Of a stretch of 64,000 nucleotides of DNA, positions 25,423 through 34,259 are shown piece by piece. This DNA is from CAZMXS01 sp964570325. Its GTDB lineage: Bacteria > Verrucomicrobiota > Kiritimatiellia > CAIQIC01 > CAZMXS01. The notes beneath the pieces are model-generated. The model worked only from the letters and a program-made list of their open reading frames with translations, made no database searches and was not told where the DNA came from. Both the position numbers and the translations under genes were made by a program. Numbering within the stretch: the first letter of the stretch is position 1; every line of letters begins with the position of its first letter. The stretch covers positions 31,442 to 95,441 of the forward strand of contig CAZMXS010000010.1 of the NCBI GenBank assembly GCA_964570325.1, in the 5' to 3' direction.

Positions 25423-26232
25423 ATGAAAAACATGGTGTTAATTGGCGCGGCCGGCCGAATGGGCAAAAATATTATTCGCTGTCTCGGCGGTGGCGCGGCG
25501 CCGGGGCTGAAGCTCGTTGGCGCCATTGATCTCTGGGACTGTCCGGAGCGGGAGCAGGATGCCGGGCTGGCCGCGGGGGTGGGCGCGCTGGGGGTCAAGA
25601 TTACCAGCGACCTGGCGGCGGTGGCGGCGGCGGCCGATGTCTTTGTTGACTTCAGCGGCCACAACAGCACCGCCGGCAATGCCCCGCGGATCGCCGGCTG
25701 GGGCAAGGCGCTGGTGGTTGGGACCACCGGGCTGTCGTTGGAGGAAAAGGCCAATGTTGAAACGGCGGCGCTGAAAATTCCGGTGGTGATGGCGCCCAAC
25801 ATGAGTCTGGGCGTGAATCTATTGTGTGCGCTGGTGGAACAGGCCGCGCGCACGCTGAAGGAAAAGGGTTACGATATCGAGATTATCGAGCGGCATCACC
25901 GGCGCAAGAAGGATTCGCCGAGCGGCACGGCGATCGGGCTGGGCGAGGCGGCGGCGCGTGGAATGGGCTGGGATCTGAAGCAGGCCGCGATCCACGGCCG
26001 CAGCGGGCTGGTCGGCGAGCGGCCGGCCGGCCAGATCGGGTTCCATGCGGTGCGCGGCGGCGACATTGTCGGCGATCATACGGTGTTGTTCGCCGCCGAT
26101 GGCGAATGCCTCGAGTTGTCGCACCGGGCGACGAGCCGCGATGCGTTTGCAACCGGCGCGCTGCGGGCGGCGGTCTGGGTGGTCGGCCAACCGCCCGGTT
26201 TTTATACCATGAAAGATGTCCTGGGGTTGTAA
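25423..26232 (+). CDS. dapB: 4-hydroxy-tetrahydrodipicolinate reductase
   Basis: DapB reduces the DapA product with NAD(P)H. The 269-residue product has a Rossmann start (LIGAAGRMGKNI), VFVDFSGH, VVGTTGLS, APNMSLGVNLL, and the catalytic EIIERHHRRKKDSPSGTA with the His-His-Lys set. The start is ATG 25423 (MKNMVL), with GAGG ten bases upstream. It is 87 bp after dapA. The sequence between the two genes is open in frame but not conserved. Confidence 0.95.
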   Translation: MKNMVLIGAAGRMGKNIIRCLGGGAAPGLKLVGAIDLWDCPEREQDAGLAAGVGALGVKITSDLAAVAAAADVFVDFSGHNSTAGNAPRIAGWGKALVVGTTGLSLEEKANVETAALKIPVVMAPNMSLGVNLLCALVEQAARTLKEKGYDIEIIERHHRRKKDSPSGTAIGLGEAAARGMGWDLKQAAIHGRSGLVGERPAGQIGFHAVRGGDIVGDHTVLFAADGECLELSHRATSRDAFATGALRAAVWVVGQPPGFYTMKDVLGL

Positions 26233-26245
26233 CGGAGCGGCGATC

Positions 26246-26764
26246 ATGGCGGTCAGGAAAACGGAAGCGGGATTGAGTCTGGGGACCAACATGGGCGACC
26301 GGCTGGCCTTCTTGAAGGAGGCCCGGAAACGGATCGAAGCTTTGCCGGACGTGCGGGTGGCGGCCGCGTCGCCGGTCTATGAGACGGAACCGATCGGCGT
26401 GATGCCGCAGTACAAGGACATGAAGTTTCTCAATGCCGTGTTGATCGTCGAAGGCGCCTGGACCGCGCATGAACTGTACGACATGATGCAGGAGGTCGAG
26501 GCCGCGATGGGCCGGCACCGCGGGCTGGACCGGTATGCCCCGCGGACGATTGACATTGACTTGATTTACGTCGGCGATGCGCGCATCCGCAGCGGCGGGC
26601 TGGTCATTCCCCATCCGCGCTGGACCAGCCGGCGTTTTGTGTTGCAGCCGCTGGCCGATGTCCGACCCAACCTGGTGCTGCCGGGCGACCGGCGAACCGT
26701 GCGGCAGGTGCTGGCCGAACTTGAGGATGGCGAGCAGGTGGATAAACTGACCGACGAGTGGTGA
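26246..26764 (+). CDS. folK: 2-amino-4-hydroxy-6-hydroxymethyldihydropteridine pyrophosphokinase
   Basis: FolK pyrophosphorylates the pterin precursor of folate. The 172-residue product has LSLGTNMGDR, SPVYETEPIG, FLNAVLIVEG, RHRGLDRYAPRTIDIDLIYVG and IPHPRWTSRRFVLQPLADV, all family hallmarks. Start: ATG 26246, with GGAG at 26234-26237. Together with the PabB-PabC fusion at 14778 it supplies folate, which the panB reaction uses as one-carbon donor. Confidence 0.93.
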   Translation: MAVRKTEAGLSLGTNMGDRLAFLKEARKRIEALPDVRVAAASPVYETEPIGVMPQYKDMKFLNAVLIVEGAWTAHELYDMMQEVEAAMGRHRGLDRYAPRTIDIDLIYVGDARIRSGGLVIPHPRWTSRRFVLQPLADVRPNLVLPGDRRTVRQVLAELEDGEQVDKLTDEW

Positions 26765-26775
26765 GGAGCTGTGGG

Positions 26776-27585
26776 ATGAGCAACACCGGCCGTGTCAAAT
26801 GGACCACGACCCGAATCCGGGCGCTCAAGGGCAAGCAGAAGATCGCCGCGCTGACCGCTTATGATTATTCCACGGCGCGGCTGGTGGATGAAGCGGAGAT
26901 CCCGATCGTGCTGGTCGGAGACTCGCTCGGCATGGTGATGCTTGGCTACGAGACCACGCTGCCGGTCACGATGGAGGAGATGCTGCACCACACGGCCGGC
27001 GTGGTTCGCGGGGTCGAATACGGCCTGGTGGTGGCCGATATGCCGTTCCTGTCCTACCAATCCTCGATTTCTCAAGCAGTCGAAAATGCCGGCCGGTTTC
27101 TGAAGGAGGCCGGCGCGCAGGCGGTCAAAATTGAGGGCGGCGTGATTCGGCGCGAAACGATCCGCGCGCTGGAGGCCAACGGCATTCCGGTGATGGGCCA
27201 TATCGGCTTGACGCCCCAGAGCGTAAGGCAATTCGGCGGCTACAAGGTGCAGGGAAGAACCACGAAAGACGCGCAAAAGATTATGGACGACGCGCGCGCG
27301 GTCGCGGAGGCCGGCGTCTTCAGTCTCGTGCTCGAGGGCATTCCACACGACCTGGCCCGCGAGATCACGGCGCAGGCGCCGATCCCGACGATCGGGATCG
27401 GGGCCGGTCCGCACTGCGATGGCCAGGTGCTGGTGGTGCATGACATGCTTGGGCTCTACGGGGAATTCGCCCCGAAATTTGTCAAGCGCTACGCGCATAT
27501 CGGCCAGGAGATGAAGCGGGCGTTTGTGGCCTATCGGAAAGAGGTGGAAGCCGGCCAGTTTCCCGGCGCGGAGCATTCGTACTGA
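26776..27585 (+). CDS. panB: 3-methyl-2-oxobutanoate hydroxymethyltransferase
   Basis: PanB transfers a hydroxymethyl group from methylene-THF to ketoisovalerate, first step of pantothenate synthesis. The 269-residue product has KIAALTAYDYSTARLVDEA, VLVGDSLGMVMLGYETTLPVT, VKIEGG, GHIGLTPQSV and PTIGIGAGPHCDGQVLVVHDMLG. Start: ATG 26776 after GAGGAG. It is followed with one base between by panC, the next pathway step but one. Confidence 0.95.
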   Translation: MSNTGRVKWTTTRIRALKGKQKIAALTAYDYSTARLVDEAEIPIVLVGDSLGMVMLGYETTLPVTMEEMLHHTAGVVRGVEYGLVVADMPFLSYQSSISQAVENAGRFLKEAGAQAVKIEGGVIRRETIRALEANGIPVMGHIGLTPQSVRQFGGYKVQGRTTKDAQKIMDDARAVAEAGVFSLVLEGIPHDLAREITAQAPIPTIGIGAGPHCDGQVLVVHDMLGLYGEFAPKFVKRYAHIGQEMKRAFVAYRKEVEAGQFPGAEHSY

Positions 27586-27586
27586 C

Positions 27587-28429
27587 ATGAAGATCATTCG
27601 CGCGCCGTCCGAGATGCAGTGGGCTGCCCGGGAGTTGCGCCGTCAGGGCCGGCGGATCGGGTTTGTGCCGACGATGGGCTACCTGCACGCGGGGCATGCC
27701 TCGCTGATGCGGTTGGCCCGGCGGCAGGCGGACACGGTCGTGGTCAGCATTTTTGTCAATCCCACCCAGTTCGGGCCGAACGAAGATTTTACCCGATACC
27801 CGCGTGATTTCGAGCGGGACGAGGCGATCTGCCGGCAGGAGGGCGTGGACGTCATTTTTTATCCTGCGGCGCCGGAAATCTACCTGGCGGATCACAGTGT
27901 CTACGTGGTCGAGGAAAAACTATCGCGCGGGCTTTGCGGCGCGTCGCGGCCGGCGCATTTCCGCGGCGTCGCGACGGTGGTGGCCAAGCTGTTCAACCTG
28001 GTTCTGCCGGATTGCTGCGTGTTGGGCGAGAAGGACGCCCAGCAGTTGCGCGTGCTGCGGCGCATGGTGCGCGACCTCAATTTCCCCGTGGAAATCATTC
28101 CGGGCCCGACCGTGCGCGAGCCGGACGGGCTGGCGTTGAGTTCCCGCAACGTTTATCTTTCGGTGGAGGAGCGCCGGCAGGCGCTCTGCCTGCGGCGCGC
28201 GCTGGACGCGGCGGAACAGCTTTACGCCGCGGGCGAAAGGCGCGCGGCCAATATCCGGCAGGCCATGCAGGAACGTATCGCCGCCGCGCCGTTGGCGCGC
28301 ACCGATTATATTGAAATCGTGGATGACGAGTCGTTGGAGCCCGTGGCGGACATCACGCGTCCGGCGCTGGTGGCGCTGGCCGTCTTCCTGGGCAAGACCC
28401 GGCTGATTGACAACACGGTGCTGCGGTGA
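27587..28429 (+). CDS. panC: Pantoate-beta-alanine ligase
   Basis: PanC joins pantoate and beta-alanine through a pantoyl-adenylate. The 280-residue product has GFVPTMGYLHAGHASLM (HIGH-like), FVNPTQFGPNEDFTRYPR, RPAHFRGVATVVAKLFN, LGEKDAQQL and DGLALSSRNVYLS (KMSKS-like). The start at ATG 27587 follows the panB stop directly. panE/panD are not visible in the window. Confidence 0.95.
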   Translation: MKIIRAPSEMQWAARELRRQGRRIGFVPTMGYLHAGHASLMRLARRQADTVVVSIFVNPTQFGPNEDFTRYPRDFERDEAICRQEGVDVIFYPAAPEIYLADHSVYVVEEKLSRGLCGASRPAHFRGVATVVAKLFNLVLPDCCVLGEKDAQQLRVLRRMVRDLNFPVEIIPGPTVREPDGLALSSRNVYLSVEERRQALCLRRALDAAEQLYAAGERRAANIRQAMQERIAAAPLARTDYIEIVDDESLEPVADITRPALVALAVFLGKTRLIDNTVLR

Positions 28430-28447
28430 CGGAGGGAGCGCGCCCGT

Positions 28448-29608
28448 ATGCCGAGCGCCTATGCCCCCGGAATTAATGTTCTGCTGGAGGAACACCCCGA
28501 CTGGCTGAAAGGCCTGCGCGTTGGATTGGTCGCGCATCCGGCCAGCGTTGACGCCTCCGGCTGCCCGTCACCCGAACGGTTGAGGGAAAAGATCGGCACG
28601 CGGTTGGTTGCCCTTTTCGGCCCGGAGCATGGGTTTGCCGGACGGGCCGGCGCGGGTGAGCCGGTCGGCGCGGCGCTTCATCCCGACTGGGGGATACCCG
28701 TTCATTCGCTTTACGGCGCGACGCGCAGGCCCACACCGGAGATGTTGGCGGAATTGGATGTCATCGTATTCGACCTTCAGGATCTTGGGGCGCGGCCATA
28801 CACCTATGTCTCTACCCTGCGGTATGTGTTGGAGGCCGCGGCGGAAAACGACAAAGCCGTGATCGTGGCCGATCGTCCGGTGCCGCTGCCGCAGGCGGTG
28901 GACGGTCCGTTGCCGAAGCCCGGTTTTGACAGTTTTGTGGCCATGATTCCGGCGCCGGTCGCGTACGGCATGACGCCCGGCGAGACCGCGCTTTGGCTGC
29001 GCGCCACGCTGGGGTTGCATGTTTACCTGCGGGTCGCGCCTCTGCGCGGCTATCGGCGCGATGCGTTTACCGGCGGCTGGATGCCGTGGATTGCGCCCTC
29101 GCCGGCGATTCGTTCGTGGGCGTGCGCGGCCGGATTTCCCGCGACGGTATTCTTCGAGGCTTTGCCGGCATTCGACCACGCGCGTCGGACAGAGCAGGCC
29201 TTCCAGCGCGTGGGCGCGCCGGGGTTGGACGCGGCGGAGGCCTGCCGACGGTTGGACGCGCTGGGTTTGCCGGGCGCGCGGTTCCGGCCAGTGGCCTACG
29301 ATCCGTTGGCCGGCGCGTGCGCGGGCCGGATGATTCCCGGCGTTGAGCTGCAACTGACGGACCCCGCAGTTTTCCAGCCGGCGCGGACCGGCGTGGCGCT
29401 CATCTGTGTATTGCAGGCGCTGTGCGGGGCGGCCATGCTGTGGGAACATCCCGACGCGCGTCCGGCGTTTTTTGACCAGTTGATGGGCACGGATGTGGTG
29501 CGCCGGATGATCCAGGCGGGCGCGGCGCCGGATGCAATCGCCGCCGTGTGGGAACCGGAAATTACGGCGTTTCAAAAACTGCGGCATCGGTTCCTGATAT
29601 ATGATTAG
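28448..29608 (+). CDS. DUF1343 / NamZ-like protein (putative exo-beta-N-acetylmuramidase family)
   Basis: The 386-residue protein shows DUF1343 landmarks: GLVAHPASVDA, LFGPEHGFAGRAGAG, VFDLQDLGARPYTYVSTL, VADRPVP and YGMTPGETALWL. NamZ of Bacillus (GH171) in this family releases terminal MurNAc from peptidoglycan. Here the central segment after FPATVFFEA lacks the usual SxGRGT stretch, so activity is uncertain. No signal peptide is apparent at the chosen start (ATG 28448, after GGAGGG at 28431-28436), which points to a cytoplasmic recycling role, if any. It is last in the dapA-panC run. Confidence 0.75.
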   Translation: MPSAYAPGINVLLEEHPDWLKGLRVGLVAHPASVDASGCPSPERLREKIGTRLVALFGPEHGFAGRAGAGEPVGAALHPDWGIPVHSLYGATRRPTPEMLAELDVIVFDLQDLGARPYTYVSTLRYVLEAAAENDKAVIVADRPVPLPQAVDGPLPKPGFDSFVAMIPAPVAYGMTPGETALWLRATLGLHVYLRVAPLRGYRRDAFTGGWMPWIAPSPAIRSWACAAGFPATVFFEALPAFDHARRTEQAFQRVGAPGLDAAEACRRLDALGLPGARFRPVAYDPLAGACAGRMIPGVELQLTDPAVFQPARTGVALICVLQALCGAAMLWEHPDARPAFFDQLMGTDVVRRMIQAGAAPDAIAAVWEPEITAFQKLRHRFLIYD

Positions 29609-29751
29609 CGCAGGCGTTACGTTCTGGCGCACGGCGGTTGCGTGGGGATCAATTTCACCGGACCGGCGGCGGCTCCGGAAATGCTGAAATCTTATGGATA
29701 ACAACATGGGCTTGCCCCGCGCCAACCCGGGGCGCGCGCGTGGAAAACAGG

Positions 29752-29780
29752 TTGCAGATAGAACGGGCGGTCGTTAAGTT
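29752..29780 (+). promoter_or_regulatory. Probable promoter of tRNA-Ser
   Basis: TTGCAG (29752-29757), 17-base spacer, TAAGTT (29775-29780). Predicted transcription start is about 10 bases before the tRNA. The elements are imperfect. Confidence 0.4.
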
Positions 29781-29797
29781 ACAAGCGATCGCAGGCC

Positions 29798-29892
29798 GGA
29801 GGGGTGGCTGAGCGGTTTAAGGCATCCGACTCGAAATCGGAAGAGCGCCCTTCAAAGGTGCTCCGTGGGTTCAAATCCCACCCCCTCCGCCA
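29798..29892 (+). tRNA. tRNA-Ser (anticodon CGA), CCA encoded
   Basis: Acceptor arms GGAGGGG and CCCCTCC pair fully; discriminator G and an encoded CCA (29890-29892) follow. The D-arm region is GGCTGAGCGGTTTAAGGC, the anticodon stem-loop TCCGA-CTCGAAA-TCGGA gives CGA, a long variable arm of about 20 bases marks a class II tRNA, and the T-loop GGTTCAAATCC is standard. It decodes UCG. Confidence 0.96.
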
Positions 29893-29943
29893 GTTTTGAA
29901 CCTCGGGATTGTCAATTGCCTGCCGGGCCGTTATCTTAGCGAC

Positions 29944-31119
29944 ATGTTTCGGATGCCTCTAACCAGCGCAATTATTCTGGGGGCCATGACGGTCTTGGTT
30001 CATGGCCAGGATATCCGGCTGGCCAACGGGAGTGTCGTCAAGGGTACGGTTCTCCAGAAGACCGATACCGGGCTGGTTATTCAAACGCCGTCCGGCGAGC
30101 GGACCATTGAGTGGGCGCAACTTTCCGCCGGCACTCGCTACCGACTTCAACCGTTGTATCGGGCCAATTACGAAGCCGTCCTGCTGGGCTTGCCGGTTTC
30201 CGCCTGGACCAACGCGCCGGCTGCCGATGAGGAGAGCGCGACACCTGAGGCTTCGCCGGCCGCCAGCGCGGCGCCGGTCACGGAGGCGGCGCCGGCGCCG
30301 GTTGGTTCTCAATCGCTGGATTTTGCGTCTCAAGCCGCATTCGAGGTGGCGGACTGGTTGCGCAGCGGAGCGATTCCCGGCCTGCAATTGCGGGCCGCCG
30401 ATGAGGCGCTCTACAAGGCTTTTCAGTACGGACCCGGGGCGGGCGAGGTGGTCTATCTGGTGCTGGACACCAAGGGCGGCGGCGATGTGCGTGATGTGCT
30501 GTTTGTCTATTCGCCCGGCAACGCCGCGCTCAGCCGGACGGTCAAATACTCCGGCTTCAAGAAGAGCGTGGGCGATAATCGGATTGTCTCTTTCAAGCGC
30601 GTGCCGCTGAACACCCGTTTTGGAATCATTGATACGCGCATCGAATTGGAGGCCTCCTCCAGCCTGACGACCTGGCTGTCGGTCACATTTTACGTTGATC
30701 TGACGGCAAACGACACCAAGGCCCGGATCATCTTGAGCGGCGAGATGCCCGATTACTTGGTCGGCGGTGGCTTGATCGGGGCGGCCGGAGTGCTGGACCT
30801 CCCGGTGCTGTGGCTGGCGCTGGATATGTCCACCGGCGCGCCGGCCGTCATCGGCAATCTGAACATGTCCGGCCTGCATGTAGTGCCGAAGGATGGCCTG
30901 GATAACAAGATAAACCTCGAGATCAGCGACAGCAAGGGTGCGGTGATCCAGCGGGAAACCGTCAAGCTGGATGAAAGCACGTTGAACGCCCCCAACCAGT
31001 TTCTGCTGCCGATCAAGAAAGCCACGCCCGGAGAGCTTTACACGGTCAAAGGCAGCATCAATCTGGCGCCGTTCTTCGGCAGCGTCACGCGCGAGGTCAA
31101 GGTGGTCGTTCCCAAGTAG
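29944..31119 (+). CDS. Secreted protein of unknown function with N-terminal SH3/Sm-like domain
   Basis: The 391-residue protein has a signal peptide (MFRMPLTSAIILGAMTVLVHG), then a compact beta domain (IRLANGSVVKGTVLQKTDTGLVIQ to about residue 55) of the type often found at the N-terminus of PVC secreted proteins. An Ala/Pro/Glu low-complexity linker (about 85-125) follows, then a beta-rich C-terminal region ending TREVKVVVPK. I do not recognise the C-terminal part. It begins 51 bp after the tRNA and is convergent with the methyltransferase gene. The ATG at 29944 is chosen because the signal peptide starts there. Confidence 0.6.
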   Translation: MFRMPLTSAIILGAMTVLVHGQDIRLANGSVVKGTVLQKTDTGLVIQTPSGERTIEWAQLSAGTRYRLQPLYRANYEAVLLGLPVSAWTNAPAADEESATPEASPAASAAPVTEAAPAPVGSQSLDFASQAAFEVADWLRSGAIPGLQLRAADEALYKAFQYGPGAGEVVYLVLDTKGGGDVRDVLFVYSPGNAALSRTVKYSGFKKSVGDNRIVSFKRVPLNTRFGIIDTRIELEASSSLTTWLSVTFYVDLTANDTKARIILSGEMPDYLVGGGLIGAAGVLDLPVLWLALDMSTGAPAVIGNLNMSGLHVVPKDGLDNKINLEISDSKGAVIQRETVKLDESTLNAPNQFLLPIKKATPGELYTVKGSINLAPFFGSVTREVKVVVPK

Positions 31120-31177
31120 TGTGGAGCACCGGGGGTGGATGGAGCGGTCGCGCTCCGTGGCGACTGGGTCGGCGCTT

Positions 31178-32041
31178 TTAACGCGCGCCTGAATCATGAC
31201 GCGGGTTGACTGGCGCCGCCGGCCGGCTCAACCGCCGCTGCCGCACAGCCTCGAAGAGCAGGATGGTGGTTGCCGCCGCGACATTCAGCGAATCCGCCTG
31301 GCCCAGCATGGGGATGCGCACTTTCCAGTCGGCTTCCTGCAGCCACAAGTCGCTGAGCCCGTATTGTTCCGCGCCCATTACAAAGGCCGCGCTGTGGCGC
31401 AGGTCGAGCGCGGTATATTCCTGCTCCGCATGGGGCGTGGCCGCGATGATGGGAATGCCGCGCGCCCGCAGCCAGGCGAGCGTCTCCGCCGCATCCGCCT
31501 CAACAACCGGCAGGGAGAAAAGCGTGCCGATGCTGGCGCGCACAACATTCGGGTTGTTGATGTCGGTGCCGCGGTCGCAGACGATCACCGCCTGGACCCC
31601 GGCGGCATCGGCGGTGCGCAGCATCGTGCCGAGGTTGCCGGGTTTCTCGATGGCTTCCGCGACCAGCAGCAACGGGTCGGGCGGCAGGCTCAAATCCGCC
31701 AGCTTCCAGGCGACCTTGGGCGCTAGCGCCAGCAAGCCCTCGGGCCGGTCGCGGTAGGCCATCTTGGCAAACACCGCCGGCGTGCATTCAAACAACGCGG
31801 CGCCCGCCGCCCGGCAGCGTTCGATCAGGTCTGGCTCATTCTTGCCCATGAACAGGGTGGGACAGAAATACAGGCTGATGGGATTATGCCGGTTGTCGAG
31901 CGCGCGTTTTAACTCGCGGTAACCCTCGATTACCAGCCACCCGCCCGCCTCGCGATCGGTGCGTTTGCGGAGTTTGACGATCTCCTTGACGCCCGGATTC
32001 TGCAGGCTCGTGATCAGCGTGGCATGAGGCGCCGGGTTCAT
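31178..32041 (-). CDS. SpoU/TrmH-family RNA 2'-O-methyltransferase
   Basis: The 287-residue protein has an N-terminal substrate-binding domain (ITSLQNPGVKEIVKLRKRTDREAGG, VIEGYRELKRAL) and the SPOUT domain with EAIEKPGNLGTMLRTADAAG, NPNVVRASIGTLFSLPV, VMGAEQYGLSDLW and IPMLGQADSLNVAAATTILLFE. It methylates ribose 2'-OH in rRNA or tRNA; the N-terminal domain resembles rRNA-acting TsnR/RlmB relatives, but the target is not clear. It lies 7 bp after the GlyA fusion and is the last gene of that operon. Confidence 0.88.
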   Translation of the reverse strand: MNPAPHATLITSLQNPGVKEIVKLRKRTDREAGGWLVIEGYRELKRALDNRHNPISLYFCPTLFMGKNEPDLIERCRAAGAALFECTPAVFAKMAYRDRPEGLLALAPKVAWKLADLSLPPDPLLLVAEAIEKPGNLGTMLRTADAAGVQAVIVCDRGTDINNPNVVRASIGTLFSLPVVEADAAETLAWLRARGIPIIAATPHAEQEYTALDLRHSAAFVMGAEQYGLSDLWLQEADWKVRIPMLGQADSLNVAAATTILLFEAVRQRRLSRPAAPVNPRHDSGAR

Positions 32042-32048
32042 TCTGATT

Positions 32049-34259
32049 TCACCGGCCCGATCCCCGCAGGCTCATTTCCGAGGGCAGGGGAAACCGCGCG
32101 GTCAGGGCCAGCACCTGCTCGCGGACCGCGGCGACCACGGCCTCGTCGCCGGGTTTGCGCAGGATGGCGCCGATGAAATCCGCGATCTGCTCCATTTCCG
32201 GTTCGCGCATGCCGCGGGTGGTTACTGCCGGCGTGCCGACGCGGATGCCGGAGGTGACAAACGGGCTCTTGGCATCAAAGGGGATCGCGTTTTTGTTTAC
32301 CGTGATGCCGGCCTTATCCAGCACCGTCGCCGCGTCCTTGCCGGTGACGTTGAGCGGGGTGAGGTCCACGAGCATCAGGTGGTTGTCCGTGCCGCCGGAG
32401 ACGATCCGCAGCCCGGCGCGTTCGAGTGCGCCGGCCAGGACCTGGGCGTTCTTGATGATCTGGCGCGCGTAATCCTTGAAAGCCGGCTGCAGCGCCTCGT
32501 GAAAACAGACCGCCTTGGCGGCAATGACGTGCATGAGCGGGCCGCCCTGGATGCCGGGAAAAATCTGGCGGTCAATTTCCTGGGCGAATTGCGCGCGGCA
32601 GAGAACCAGGCCGCCGCGCGGTCCGCGCAAAGTTTTGTGCGTGGTGGTGGTGACAAACTCACAGTACGGAACGGGGTTGGGATGGAAACCGGCGGCGACC
32701 AAGCCGGCGATATGCGCCATGTCCACCATCAAAGCGGCCCCGACACTGTCGGCGATTTCGCGCAGGCGCTTGAAGTCAATGATGCGCGAATAGGCGCTGG
32801 CGCCGGCGCAGATCAGCTTGGGCTTGTGCTCGCGCGCCAGTTCCTGGACTTCGTCGTAGCGGATACGCTCAGTTTCCTTGTCCACGCCATAGTGAACGAC
32901 GTTGAAGAAGCGGCCTGAAAAATTGACTTTGTGGCCGTGGGTCAGGTGGCCGCCGTGAGCCAGGCTCATGGCCAGGATCGTATCGCCCGGTTGCAGCAGG
33001 GCGAAATAGACGGCCATGTTGGCCTGGCTGCCGCTGTGCGGCTGGACATTGGCATGCTCGGCGCCGAACAACTGTTTGGCGCGGTCTATGGCCAGGCGCT
33101 CGGCCTCGTCCACGAACTCGCAGCCGTTATACCAGCGCTTGCCGGGGTAGCCCTCGGCGTACTTGTTGGTCATGACCGAGCCCTGCGCCTCGCGCACGGC
33201 CCGGCTGACATAGTTCTCGGACGCAATCAACTCGATGTTTTCCCGCTGGCGCCGCGTTTCTTTGCGCAGCGCGGAGTAGATGTCGGGAGCCGTGTCATAG
33301 ATTTCCACCGGGTCGGCCGCGCTGATGGAGCAGGCCTGAATCTTGCGCACCCGCCGTTCGTGGCGGGTGCCGGCCTCGAAATCGGTCTCGAACCATTCCT
33401 TCAGCAACGGTTCAAGTTCCTCCGGGGGGACCAGCAGGCCGCCCATGACCAGGACATTGGCGTTGTTATGGCTGCGGGCCAGCTTGGCCATGCGCGGCGT
33501 GATGCACAGGGCGGCGCGCACGCGCGGAAACTTGTTGGCGGTGATGCACATGCCGATGCCGGTCGTGCAGATCAGGATGCCCTGGTCGAGTTGCCCCTCC
33601 GAGACCTGCCGCGCCACTTCGCAGGCAAAGTCGGGGTAGTCAACCGGTTCGGTGTTGAAACAGCCGAAATCCTCGCATTGCAAACCCCGCCGGGCGAGCG
33701 CCTTCAGCGTAGCCTGTTTGAGTTCAAAACCGCCGTGATCGGCGCCGATGCCTATTTTCATTATCTTTCGCCTTTCTTCAGAATGGGTCTTTGTAGTCAA
33801 AAGCCGTTGTTCGGTCAGGTACAAAATGAGGTCCGTGATCGCGGCATCCAGCATGTCCCGGCACTCGCGGTAGCGGGCCAGCGGGTGGCCGATCGGGTCC
33901 GGAACATCCCGCGCGCCCCCGCCGGGGCTGAAGCTGCGCAGCAGAAAAACCTTCTTCTCGAATGCCGGGTAGAGCGCCAGGACATGCCGGCGGTGCTGCT
34001 CGGTCATGACCACGATCATATCGGCTCGGGCGGCGATCTCGCGGGTCAGCAGGCGGCTCTGATGCGAACGCAGATCTATGTTCCAGTCGGCCAGCGCCTG
34101 CACGGCCTCGGGGCTGGCCGGCGCGCCATCCGCGGCAAAGACGCCGGCGGACCGGACTTCCCAACCGCTATCCGGCCCCAACCGGTGGCGGAGGATAAAT
34201 TCCGCCATCGGGCTGCGGCAGACATTGCCGGTGCAGACAAAGACAATTTCACGGCTCAT
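32049..34259 (-). CDS. Three-domain fusion: LMW protein-tyrosine phosphatase / RpiB / serine hydroxymethyltransferase
   Basis: One uninterrupted 736-codon frame encodes three enzymes. Residues 1-150 are a low-molecular-weight PTP (VCTGNVCRSPMAE P-loop, acid in DVPDPIG). Residues 167-310 are RpiB (GADHGGFEL, active Cys in ILICTTGIGMC, His in ARSHNNANVL). Residues 335-736 are GlyA (NIELIASENYVS, PLP lysine in TTTTHKTLRGPRGG). RpiB interconverts ribose- and ribulose-5-phosphate; GlyA makes glycine and methylene-THF, both feeding purine and pantothenate synthesis nearby. The RpiB-GlyA junction has no internal Met, so that fusion is firm. The PTP-RpiB linker contains an ATG at 33761 with AAGGCG upstream, so a separate 570-residue RpiB-GlyA may also be made. 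The start overlaps tsaC (ATGA). Confidence 0.9.
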   Translation of the reverse strand: MSREIVFVCTGNVCRSPMAEFILRHRLGPDSGWEVRSAGVFAADGAPASPEAVQALADWNIDLRSHQSRLLTREIAARADMIVVMTEQHRRHVLALYPAFEKKVFLLRSFSPGGGARDVPDPIGHPLARYRECRDMLDAAITDLILYLTEQRLLTTKTHSEERRKIMKIGIGADHGGFELKQATLKALARRGLQCEDFGCFNTEPVDYPDFACEVARQVSEGQLDQGILICTTGIGMCITANKFPRVRAALCITPRMAKLARSHNNANVLVMGGLLVPPEELEPLLKEWFETDFEAGTRHERRVRKIQACSISAADPVEIYDTAPDIYSALRKETRRQRENIELIASENYVSRAVREAQGSVMTNKYAEGYPGKRWYNGCEFVDEAERLAIDRAKQLFGAEHANVQPHSGSQANMAVYFALLQPGDTILAMSLAHGGHLTHGHKVNFSGRFFNVVHYGVDKETERIRYDEVQELAREHKPKLICAGASAYSRIIDFKRLREIADSVGAALMVDMAHIAGLVAAGFHPNPVPYCEFVTTTTHKTLRGPRGGLVLCRAQFAQEIDRQIFPGIQGGPLMHVIAAKAVCFHEALQPAFKDYARQIIKNAQVLAGALERAGLRIVSGGTDNHLMLVDLTPLNVTGKDAATVLDKAGITVNKNAIPFDAKSPFVTSGIRVGTPAVTTRGMREPEMEQIADFIGAILRKPGDEAVVAAVREQVLALTARFPLPSEMSLRGSGR

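Noticed and set aside
31139..31160. Bidirectional terminator between 31119 and 31178
   Set aside because: GGAGCG-GTCG-CGCTCC gives only a 6-bp stem without T-tracts on either side.
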